Assembly (NCBI RefSeq): GCF_019693445.1
Contig: NZ_JAHRBL010000028.1
Span: forward strand, 1-27,946
Source of the DNA: Deinococcus aquaedulcis
Lineage (GTDB): Bacteria > Deinococcota > Deinococci > Deinococcales > Deinococcaceae
DNA length: 27,946 bases
Direction: 5' to 3'
The position numbers and the translations under genes are program-made. Positions 8,391 through 15,480 of the stretch are shown here, piece by piece (position 1 is the first letter of the stretch; each line of letters begins with the position of its first letter). The notes under the pieces are model-generated. The model saw only the letters and a list, made by a program, of their open reading frames with translations, was not told the origin of the DNA and did not search any database.

Positions 8391-11092
8391 GCGGTCTCTC
8401 CCGTCACAAAGGCCTGGAAGCGGCAGACCGGCTGCAGGTCGCACAAGGTGCAGGCCTGCGCCTTCACGTCCGGCAGGGCCCGGAAGTCACCCGTCAGGAG
8501 GTCCTGGCGCATACGGCGCACGAAGCCCTCAAAGGCCAGCTGCTTGGACGGCCATGGCGTTTTGCTGCTGGGCTCTCCTGGGCCGGTTTTCAGCAAGTCC
8601 TTGGCCTGATTCAGACTGAAATACCGGCCGACCTGGGCGCCGGTCAGGGTGAGATACAGCGGCAGCTGCACCTCCGTGGTCAGGACATTCTCGGCGTCGC
8701 GCACGTGACTGATATAGGCGCTGAGCTTGTAATCGGTGACGACGCGCTCCCCGCTCGGCGTGACGTCCACCCGGTCCACGTAGCCCTGAACCGCCCAGGC
8801 CTGTCCATCCACCACCACGTGTCCCTCAAGACGCTGCTCCAGGGCCTCAATCTGAACACCCGAGGGCAGAAACTCCGGTGTCATCACGGCCTTCTGCAGC
8901 GCCTGCACGTGGTCGCGGCGCTCAGAGCGCCACATTGGCCCCAGATCAATCGCGCCCTCGGCCAGGAGTTCTGCGGCCGCCGCATCAAGAGCGTCCGGCA
9001 CACCGGCCGTCAACGTGTCCGCATCTGGCGTTGGGCGCCCGACGTGGGGCGCGAGCAGCCGTTCCAGGGTCCCGTGGTACAGGCTGCCCCGCCCCAGGGC
9101 GTCCAGACCGCTCTGCGGCTCGGCGGGAGCCTCCAGTCGCATGATCTTGCCAGCAAACCAGCGGTACCGGCAGGCGCCGTAGGTATGAAACTGGCTGGCA
9201 CTCCAGGTCCAGGTGTCTGGATTCATCACGCCGGGAAACCGTGGGCCGGGGTCCTGGCCCCGCTCGCGGCGGTCCTCCTGCAGGGCGCGGCCCATAACGT
9301 GCTCGTCGGACAGCAAACCGGCGCGGGCCTGGAGCAACCGGGCTTCCTGTGGGCTCGCGGCGTGCACCTCGCCCGGCACGGCTCCGCGGGAGAAGCGGCG
9401 CAGGAAGGGACTGGCTGGCGCCCGCTTGCCGCCCGTGATGACTTCCGGCCGGGTCAGTGTCAGCTGGCCGCGCGCGCACGCCAGCGCATGAAAGAACAGG
9501 GCGTGCTCGATGGCCTGCGACTCCATGGCGCCGGGCAGATAGACCCCGCTCTGTGACCAGAAGGCCCGCAGCTGGGCATCCAGAAGTGGCGGGTCCGCCA
9601 CTGGCTTTGGGAAGAGGCCCTCGCTGAGTCCCAGGACCCACACGGCCCGGAAGGACCGGCCGAGGGTTCCCAGCGGCGTTGAGACGCGGACACCGCCCTT
9701 GCCGGGCAGGACGGGCACTGTGCCGGACGCGAGTGTGGCTTTCAGGTGCTGCAGAAACGTCTGGCGTGGGAGTACGGGCAGCCCGCTGAGCGGCTCTAGG
9801 GCGGCCCGGAGGGCCGCCAGCCCTAAGCCTAGTCCGGCGTCCTGCCGTTGCCGCTCCAGTACGCCCAGTGCCTCCAGACCCCGCGTGAGGGCGTGCAGGT
9901 AGCTTTCACCGCTGGCGTGCTCCGGCCAGGCCAGGACGTCCAGGGCCGTGCCCGCCTCCCAGACATGCAGGCCGCTGGGCGTCCGGCGGCCAAAGCGCCG
10001 GCGCGCCGCTTCGACGTCCAGCGGCAGGTCAGCCAACGGGTGCGTGAGCACCTCGACCGTCCGGGCAAACGGCCAGTCCTCGAGTCCCGCTTCAACCCAG
10101 GCCCGCAGGAAGCTCCCCAGTGGCGTGGCCAGCAGCGGCTGACGGGCCTGACTGAGCAGGGGAACCCCGTAGCGCCGGGCACTCTCCAGCAGGGGGGCGA
10201 GGTAGGCCGACTCGTCGCGGACCACGATGGCCAGGTCATGCCAGGGCACGCCGTCCTCCTGATGGGCCACCTTGACCTGCCGCAGCACCTCACGGGTTTC
10301 CTCGACCACGCTGCTCAGGGCCAGCACGGTCACCTCGGGCGCCTGTCCGGTGGCAGACGGCAGGACCGCCCGGGCGGCCTGATCCCCTGGGCGGGCCAGC
10401 CAGGGATCGCGCTCGTGCAGGTCGCTCTGGGCTTCGGCCAGTGTCCAGCCGCGCCCACGCAGGGCCTGCGCTGTCCGCTGGGCTTCCGAGAGCCCCCCCG
10501 GGCCCGCCGTCGGGAGGAACATAACGCTGCCATCGGCCGCCAGCCGGTCGAGGTAGGCGATCTGGGCCGCGTCCAGGTAGGCAAAGCCGCTCACCGTGAC
10601 GGGTTGAGGGGCCAGGGCGACGCGGGACGCGAAGAATTCAGGCACGGCCGCGTCAAACAGCGTGTCCCGCAGCAGTTCCAGCACCCACGCGCGGTGCAGC
10701 CGGACCAGGTCCTGTTCCCGTGGGCTGCGCCCTGGGGGCAACCGGGAAGCGTCCGAGCGCAGCAGGGCGCGGATCACGTCACTCAGGGCGGCCGCTGTTC
10801 CCGGGCGGTCCAGGATGGCCCCGAAGTACTCGAGGTTCAGCCGGGTCAGCAGCTCGCTCAAGCGGGCCTCGCGCTCCCCGGCGGCCAGTGGGCGCCAGCC
10901 GGCGTGGGTCAGCTGCCGGCGGGCCAGCTGGCCAAATGTGGTGGTGGGCAGCGCCTGACGCGTCAGCTGTCTCAGAGAACGCCCGGCGGCCAGGTTCGGG
11001 ACCAGAGTCAAGGCGGTTTCGCGGCTCAGATGGGTCCTGGCCTGATGCCGCAGGAGGTTGGGCGAAGGGTGGATGATCAGCGTGCGGGTCAT
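8387..11092 (-). CDS. AddB-like Fe-S PD-(D/E)XK nuclease and helicase-like scaffold
   Basis: A 901-residue protein, expected partner of the AddA-like enzyme encoded immediately downstream. The N-terminus (MTRTLIIHPSPNLLRHQAR) occupies the place of the AddB Walker A but has no GxxGxGK[ST], so the helicase fold is probably a non-hydrolysing scaffold, as in RecC. The region around residues 440-520 keeps RecB/AddB-like features (RVSTPLGTLGRSFRAVWVLG, then LSEGLFPKP). The C-terminal domain has WSASQFHTYGACRYRWF with C641, the nuclease centre VVTDYKLSAY with D787-x-K789, and C881, C884, C890 in C-x2-C-x5-C, the canonical AddB Fe-S staple. It is shorter than B. subtilis AddB. The start at ATG 11092 has GAGGTG five bases upstream. 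It is the first gene of the minus-strand operon. Confidence 0.85.
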   Translation of the reverse strand: MTRTLIIHPSPNLLRHQARTHLSRETALTLVPNLAAGRSLRQLTRQALPTTTFGQLARRQLTHAGWRPLAAGEREARLSELLTRLNLEYFGAILDRPGTAAALSDVIRALLRSDASRLPPGRSPREQDLVRLHRAWVLELLRDTLFDAAVPEFFASRVALAPQPVTVSGFAYLDAAQIAYLDRLAADGSVMFLPTAGPGGLSEAQRTAQALRGRGWTLAEAQSDLHERDPWLARPGDQAARAVLPSATGQAPEVTVLALSSVVEETREVLRQVKVAHQEDGVPWHDLAIVVRDESAYLAPLLESARRYGVPLLSQARQPLLATPLGSFLRAWVEAGLEDWPFARTVEVLTHPLADLPLDVEAARRRFGRRTPSGLHVWEAGTALDVLAWPEHASGESYLHALTRGLEALGVLERQRQDAGLGLGLAALRAALEPLSGLPVLPRQTFLQHLKATLASGTVPVLPGKGGVRVSTPLGTLGRSFRAVWVLGLSEGLFPKPVADPPLLDAQLRAFWSQSGVYLPGAMESQAIEHALFFHALACARGQLTLTRPEVITGGKRAPASPFLRRFSRGAVPGEVHAASPQEARLLQARAGLLSDEHVMGRALQEDRRERGQDPGPRFPGVMNPDTWTWSASQFHTYGACRYRWFAGKIMRLEAPAEPQSGLDALGRGSLYHGTLERLLAPHVGRPTPDADTLTAGVPDALDAAAAELLAEGAIDLGPMWRSERRDHVQALQKAVMTPEFLPSGVQIEALEQRLEGHVVVDGQAWAVQGYVDRVDVTPSGERVVTDYKLSAYISHVRDAENVLTTEVQLPLYLTLTGAQVGRYFSLNQAKDLLKTGPGEPSSKTPWPSKQLAFEGFVRRMRQDLLTGDFRALPDVKAQACTLCDLQPVCRFQAFVTGETA

Positions 11093-11241
11093 GACACCTC
11101 AGGGGCAGAAGGCAAAAGGAGAGGCCCCGTGAGGCCGTATGGTGCGCACGCTAGCACCGCTTCGCGTCACCCAGTGTCGTGCCCACACCGGGGGGGTCAG
11201 TGGGGGTTCCTCCGGTCCAGGGCTCCAGTACATTGAGGCGC
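11093..11241. promoter_or_regulatory. Divergent promoter region between the AddB-like operon and the helicase operon
   Basis: This 149-base gap separates two divergently read operons, so it must hold promoters for both. For the plus side, TACATT at 11229-11234 stands seven bases before the ATG at 11242; this fits the TANNNT -10 placement of leaderless Deinococcus genes, although a GAGG between them could also act as a ribosome site. A short inverted repeat, GGTGC and GCACC, lies around 11140-11157. No clear -35 box is seen. It is a natural place for the WYL regulator to bind; that is inference. Confidence 0.45.
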
Positions 11242-12099
11242 ATGTCCATCCTCCAGGCCGCCCACGCCACCTTGCAGCAGGAGGGCTACCGGCCCGGAGC
11301 TCCCCAGGCAGACGCCCTGACTTTCCGGTATTACGGCCAGCCTGCCCGCATCCGTGTTCGCCCGCTTGGCCCGGGCACCGGGCTGTGTGAAGTGGAATGC
11401 CGCCTGCCACGACCGGCTCCGGCGGCAGAGCACATTCAGGCGTTCAGCGCCGCCCATCCCCTGTCCAGGCTGGACGCTCAGGGGGATCAGGCCAGCCTGG
11501 TGATCGCGACCATGGTGACTGAGCGCGACGCGGGCCATCAGCTTCAGGCCCTGCTGACCCTGCTTGATCAATACGCAGCGGACGCAGTGTTTGTGCCCTG
11601 GGCTGGAGCGCCGGAAGCAGAGCGGGATGCGGCGCGTGAGAGCGGCCAGTCTGCTCCGGAGCCACAGGTGACGCCCGCTGAGCCCGCGGGTCCGATCAGC
11701 CCACCACCAATCCCGGCACCCGAAGCTGTCTCCTCGCCGGAACAGGCGACGCCCGCGTCGGGCACATCCTCTGGCGCTCCAGCTGGCCTGCCGGCTGCCC
11801 CGGCCGGCTGGGATGAGCTGTGGGGCCTGATGAACCCGCGGTTCTACCCGCTCGCCCAGGCGCTCGCTGCCCTGGGCGTTCCCGTACCCGACGACGTGCA
11901 CGTGGACATGATGCAGGGCCATCAGGTGCGCGGCGCGGCCATCATGATGTGGGGTCAGCCCCCCAGCGCCGTGGTCGTGTGTGAACCTGGTCAGCCGGTG
12001 CCCAACGGCTATCAGGGCAGCACCTGGTACAAGCACCTGACCGTGGAACGGGTCGCGCAGGAAACCCGCGCGCACCTGCAGGCGGCAGGTCGGCTGTGA
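11242..12099 (+). CDS. Unknown two-domain protein linked to the RelE-UvrD helicase
   Basis: A 285-residue protein I do not recognise. Residues 1-115 form a compact alpha/beta domain (ILQAAHATLQQEGYRPG, ALTFRYYGQPARIRV, LVIATMVTERDAGHQLQAL) whose layout recalls small YbjN-like folds, but this is only an impression. Residues about 125-190 are a Pro/Ala/Ser/Glu-rich flexible linker. Residues about 190-285 (DELWGLMNPRFYPLAQAL, VDMMQGHQVRGAAIMMWG, TWYKHLTVERVAQETRAHL) form a second domain. There is no signal peptide or membrane segment, so it should be cytosolic. The ATG at 11242 is preceded by TTGAGG and a -10-like TACATT. Its stop overlaps the helicase start by four bases (GTGA), so the two are translationally coupled and probably act together. 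Confidence 0.75.
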   Translation: MSILQAAHATLQQEGYRPGAPQADALTFRYYGQPARIRVRPLGPGTGLCEVECRLPRPAPAAEHIQAFSAAHPLSRLDAQGDQASLVIATMVTERDAGHQLQALLTLLDQYAADAVFVPWAGAPEAERDAARESGQSAPEPQVTPAEPAGPISPPPIPAPEAVSSPEQATPASGTSSGAPAGLPAAPAGWDELWGLMNPRFYPLAQALAALGVPVPDDVHVDMMQGHQVRGAAIMMWGQPPSAVVVCEPGQPVPNGYQGSTWYKHLTVERVAQETRAHLQAAGRL

Positions 12100-14156
12100 C
12101 CCGACTGGTCCTGGCCCAGCCCTTTATCCGGCGCCTCGGGCAGTTCCCCAATCAGGACCAGAAGCTGGTGCGTGACGCCGTCATGCAGCTGCACCTTGAC
12201 GTCGTTTCCGGGGGACGTCCCCGGCCGGGCCTGCGCTGGCACGGTCTGGAAACGCCCAACCTCTACAGCGTCTCGCCCAACATGGACTACCGGGTGATCG
12301 TGTACCACCAGGGGCAGGACTACGTGATTCTCTACGCGGACCATCACGACAAGGCGTATGACTGGGCCAGCCGGCGCCGGATGGAAGTGCACCCGTACAC
12401 CGGCGCCATGCAGGTGGTGGAACTCGAGGAGCGTACGGAGGTGATCACCCGCGTCACAGAAGTGACGGAGGAGCGCCCGTTTTCCAGCTACGATGCCGAA
12501 TACCTCCTGCAGCTGGGCGTACCCGAGCGCCTCATGCAGACTGTCCGGCACGCCACCACACGCAACGCCCACATCCTGCTCGATCTGTTGCCGGAGGAGG
12601 TGGCCGAGCGGCTCCTGAGTCTCATGTCCGGTGAACTCGTCTCGCCACCAGAACCTGCGGGTGGAGATCCCTTTCTGCATCCCGATGCCCGGCGGCTGTT
12701 CGCCGTGGCCGAGAATGAGGCGGCCCTTGAGGCCGCTCTGGGCGGCTCCTGGCAGGAATGGACCGTGTTTCTCCACCCGTCCCAGCACCGGGTCGTCGAG
12801 CGGACCTACAGCGGCGCGGCGCGGTTGACGGGTGGGGCTGGCACTGGCAAGACCGTCGTCGCCGTGCACCGAGCCGCGCGCCTCGCGCGGGCCGGCGGGC
12901 GGGTGCTGCTGACCACGTACACCCGGGCGCTGGTCACGCACCTTGAAGAGATGCTCAGCGCCCTGAATCTGGAGCCGGCGGCCCGGCAGAGGATTACTGT
13001 GGTGACCGTCCACGCGCTGGCCCGTCAGATCTCCGCTGAGCTTGGGCTGCCTCACCGGGAGCCAGAGGACAACACAGCCGTCCTCAAAGCGCGGTTTGCC
13101 CAGGCGATCAACGCCCTGGGGATCTCCCTGACGCCAGAATTCCTGCTGGCCGAGTGGCGCGGCGTGATCGAAGCGCAGGGCCTGCGCACCTGGGAGGCGT
13201 ACCGAGATGTTCGGCGCACCGGCCGCGGAACGCCTCTAGGCCTGCGGGGCCGCCAGGACGTGTGGCGCGCTGTCGACCACTTCCGGGCCGGTCTTGAGAC
13301 GAGCCGCCGCTTTACCTGGCGAACCATGTGCGAGGCGGTGACCGACCGCCTGCAGGGCGAGCCCGCGCGCTTTGACCATGTGATTGCCGATGAAGCCCAG
13401 GACCTCGGGCCGAGTGAAGTTCGCTTTCTGCTCGCGTTGACTGACGGCGGCTCGGATCATCTGCTGCTGGCCATGGACGAGGGGCAGCGCATCTTTCAGC
13501 GAGCCTTTTCGATGAAGTCGCTGGGCCTGAACTTCCAGGGCCGCAGTACCTGCCTGAAACTCAATTACCGCACCTCACGTCAGATCCGCGAACTCGCCGA
13601 CCGGGTGCTCCCGGGCACCATCCGTGACGCCGATGAGACCGTCGAGCAGCGCCTGACGCTCTCGCGCTTTCAGGGGCCGGCGCCGGAAGTGCGGCGGCTG
13701 CCGGACTCCGAGAAGGAGTTTGAGCACCTGGGGCGCTGGCTGAAGGACCGTCTGGCCGAAGGGCTGAGCCCGGCGCAGATCGCCGTGTTCACCCGCCATG
13801 ATCCGGCCACCACAGCGGCCAGGGTCCAGGCCATCAGCGGGCATCCGGCGGCCGTGGTGGGGCAAACCGAGGACGCCCCTGATCCACGCTTCGTCAGTGT
13901 GTCGACCATGCACCGGGCGAAGGGTCTGGAATACCGTGCGGTGGCCGTCGTTGGCTTGAACGATGAAGCGCTGCCTTCGGCGCAGCGCCTCGCCGAGCTC
14001 ACCGATCCAGGGGATCAGGAGGATTTCATCGCCCATGAGCGGCACCTGCTGTACGTGGCGGCCACCAGGGCGCGGGACTGGCTGCTGCTGACGTACTCCG
14101 GGGAGGGCAGCCGGTTTCTGGCCCCATTGGCGGTGACACGGCCTGCCGTGGACTGA
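12096..14156 (+). CDS. UvrD/Rep-type DNA helicase with N-terminal RelE-like domain
   Basis: A 686-residue protein. Residues 1-105 resemble the RelE/ParE fold (FIRRLGQFPNQDQKLVRDAV, then NMDYRVIVYHQGQDYVILY, then DHHDKAYDWASRRR). A linker of about 140 residues follows, then an SF1A helicase: Walker A GGAGTGKT (246-253), LLTTYTRALVTHL, TVVTVHALARQI, Walker B VIADEAQDLG with D432/E433, LKLNYRTSRQIREL, VSTMHRAKGLEYRAVAVV and HLLYVAATRARDWLLLTY. It should unwind DNA or strip proteins using ATP; no nuclease domain is present. The RelE-like part probably serves as a binding module, since no antitoxin gene is paired with it and it is fused to the helicase. The start is GTG 12096, four bases overlapping the preceding gene. 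It is 140 bases upstream of brxA on the same strand. Confidence 0.88.
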   Translation: MTRLVLAQPFIRRLGQFPNQDQKLVRDAVMQLHLDVVSGGRPRPGLRWHGLETPNLYSVSPNMDYRVIVYHQGQDYVILYADHHDKAYDWASRRRMEVHPYTGAMQVVELEERTEVITRVTEVTEERPFSSYDAEYLLQLGVPERLMQTVRHATTRNAHILLDLLPEEVAERLLSLMSGELVSPPEPAGGDPFLHPDARRLFAVAENEAALEAALGGSWQEWTVFLHPSQHRVVERTYSGAARLTGGAGTGKTVVAVHRAARLARAGGRVLLTTYTRALVTHLEEMLSALNLEPAARQRITVVTVHALARQISAELGLPHREPEDNTAVLKARFAQAINALGISLTPEFLLAEWRGVIEAQGLRTWEAYRDVRRTGRGTPLGLRGRQDVWRAVDHFRAGLETSRRFTWRTMCEAVTDRLQGEPARFDHVIADEAQDLGPSEVRFLLALTDGGSDHLLLAMDEGQRIFQRAFSMKSLGLNFQGRSTCLKLNYRTSRQIRELADRVLPGTIRDADETVEQRLTLSRFQGPAPEVRRLPDSEKEFEHLGRWLKDRLAEGLSPAQIAVFTRHDPATTAARVQAISGHPAAVVGQTEDAPDPRFVSVSTMHRAKGLEYRAVAVVGLNDEALPSAQRLAELTDPGDQEDFIAHERHLLYVAATRARDWLLLTYSGEGSRFLAPLAVTRPAVD

Positions 14157-14162
14157 ACCGTT

Positions 14163-14189
14163 CAGTGGCGTCACTCACTGACGCCACTG
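14163..14189 (+). terminator. Perfect 11-bp inverted repeat after the helicase gene (terminator or operator)
   Basis: CAGTGGCGTCA (14163-14173) and TGACGCCACTG (14179-14189) are perfectly complementary around the loop CTCAC, starting seven bases after the helicase stop. A smaller stem, GGCAG/CTGCC with loop CACA, follows at 14191-14204. No T run follows, so a classical rho-independent terminator is not complete. As dyad symmetry lying about 110 bases before brxA, it could equally be an operator for the WYL regulator. Confidence 0.5.
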
Positions 14190-14282
14190 GGCAGCACACT
14201 GCCGGTATGAGGATGTTCACAGCGTTCCGGCTGAGCGGTCGAGGTTCGGCGTTCGGTTCCACTTGGGCCGCCCGCCACTCCC

Positions 14283-14288
14283 TATGCT
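14283..14288 (+). promoter_or_regulatory. Candidate -10 box of the brx operon
   Basis: TATGCT stands eight bases before the brxA ATG at 14297, with only GGGGGCGC between. This TANNNT placement would give a leaderless or nearly leaderless transcript, a common mode in Deinococcus. The G-rich spacer is a poor Shine-Dalgarno. No convincing -35 is visible. Confidence 0.4.
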
Positions 14289-14296
14289 GGGGGCGC

Positions 14297-14902
14297 ATGC
14301 TGACGTCTCCACCCGGCCACACGGCCCTGACCAATGCCCAGTTCCTGCTCACCGAAAGTGCCCTGGTCGCCCAGTCCCTGCTGGACGGCCTCACCTGGGC
14401 AGACCTGCGCCGGTCCGCGCGGGAAGGCCACCTCTTCGGCCCAGGTAAGGCCAACAGTCAACTGACCGTCCTGGGCGCCCTGAAGACCCGCCTGCAGGAC
14501 ATTCCTGACGAAGTGCTGCCCGAGCTGGCCCACGGCACCCTGGAAGCCCGGCAGATCCTGATGCTGGCTCTGGTCACGCGGCAAAAGCCCCTGGTGAGGG
14601 CGTTTATTTCAGACGTGCTGCTGTACAAGTGGCAGCGTCTGGAGGTGCAGGTGACCGACGCCGACGCGCGCACCTTCCTGACCCACCAGGCGGACCAGCA
14701 CCCGGAGATGGCCCAGTGGTCGCCTGCGACGATGCAGAAAACCCGTGGCAATCTCACCCGTTTTCTTCTTGACGCGGGGCTGCTGAAAGAACGCCGTAAA
14801 GGTGAGTTTGAAACAGTGCCGCAGCACCTTTCGGCCCGCCTGAAGGCCATGGTGCAGCAGCTTGACCCCCCTTTGTTCCCCCTGCTGGAGGCCCTGAAGT
14901 GA
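14297..14902 (+). CDS. brxA: BREX protein BrxA (DUF1819)
   Basis: A 201-residue protein matching BrxA in size and pattern: an N-terminal helical region (TNAQFLLTESALVAQSLLDG, then TWADLRRSAREG), a middle with ARQILMLALVTRQKPLVRAF and ISDVLLYKW, and a C-terminal winged-helix-like part with WSPATMQKTRGNLTRFLLDA, GLLKERRKG and PALF-like ending. BrxA is a small DNA-binding component of BREX phage exclusion. The ATG at 14297 is preferred over upstream starts because the upstream frame runs through the inverted repeat and reads as noise, whereas the family pattern begins just after 14297. It overlaps brxB by four bases (GTGA). Confidence 0.92.
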   Translation: MLTSPPGHTALTNAQFLLTESALVAQSLLDGLTWADLRRSAREGHLFGPGKANSQLTVLGALKTRLQDIPDEVLPELAHGTLEARQILMLALVTRQKPLVRAFISDVLLYKWQRLEVQVTDADARTFLTHQADQHPEMAQWSPATMQKTRGNLTRFLLDAGLLKERRKGEFETVPQHLSARLKAMVQQLDPPLFPLLEALK

Positions 14903-15480
14903 GTCTGGACACCCGCCTGAACGCCCTGAGTGACGCCCTCCTTGATCCAAAACTGCTGCGCGGCAAGGGGCTGGGGAATGAAATCGGGTTCTACATTTTT
15001 GATTACGCCCCGGAGCGCGAGCCCGACGTGGTGAAGGCCCTGCCCAGGGTCGTTCAGGCGGTTGAGGCAGCGGGTGTGCGGGTGGGGGTCATTGACCTCT
15101 ACCAGACGGTGCTCGGCATGCTCGAGGAGCGCGGGTATCTGGACAAGGCACTGGCCCTGGAGCAGACCCGGGGCGCCGCTGCGCTGCATGGGGCTCTCAA
15201 ACCGCTGTTGTCCCCCGACAAGGTGGCCACAGCCGTCGCCCGGCAGGCCCAGGGCGCCGAACTTGTGCTGCTCACCCAGGTGGGCGCCGCGTACCCCCTG
15301 CTGCGGTCGCACAGCATCCTCAATAACCTCCACGAGCGGCTCGATCAGGTGCCCGTGGTCATGCTGTTCCCCGGCACCTACGACGGGCAGCAGCTCAGAC
15401 TGTTTGGCCTGTTCAAGGACGACAACTACTACCGGGCGTTCCGCCTCCTGCCGGAGCCCAACCAAGGAGTGCATGCATGA
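14899..15480 (+). CDS. brxB: BREX protein BrxB (DUF1788)
   Basis: A 193-residue protein matching BrxB: an N-terminal SLDTRLNALSDALLDPKLL and GLGNEIGFYIFDYAPERE, a central AGVRVGVIDLYQTVLGMLEE, a hydrophobic strand AELVLLTQVGAAYPLLRSHS, and the ending VPVVMLFPGTYDGQQLRLFG and NYYRAFRLL typical of this family. The biochemical role is not established, although it is required in known BREX systems and thought to act with BrxC and PglX. The GTG start overlaps the brxA stop, and its stop overlaps the brxC ATG by four bases (ATGA), so brxA-brxB-brxC are translationally coupled. Confidence 0.93.
   Translation: MSLDTRLNALSDALLDPKLLRGKGLGNEIGFYIFDYAPEREPDVVKALPRVVQAVEAAGVRVGVIDLYQTVLGMLEERGYLDKALALEQTRGAAALHGALKPLLSPDKVATAVARQAQGAELVLLTQVGAAYPLLRSHSILNNLHERLDQVPVVMLFPGTYDGQQLRLFGLFKDDNYYRAFRLLPEPNQGVHA

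Noticed and set aside
9848..11236. Very long open frame on the plus strand (462 codons) opposite the AddB-like gene
   Set aside because: The minus strand carries recognisable nuclease and Fe-S motifs. The opposite frame is Gln/Gly/Pro/Arg-rich with no motif, a usual by-product of high GC.
12096..12410. Independent RelE-type toxin gene
   Set aside because: The RelE-like part is in one frame with the helicase without a stop, and no antitoxin gene precedes it; the upstream gene is too large and of another type.
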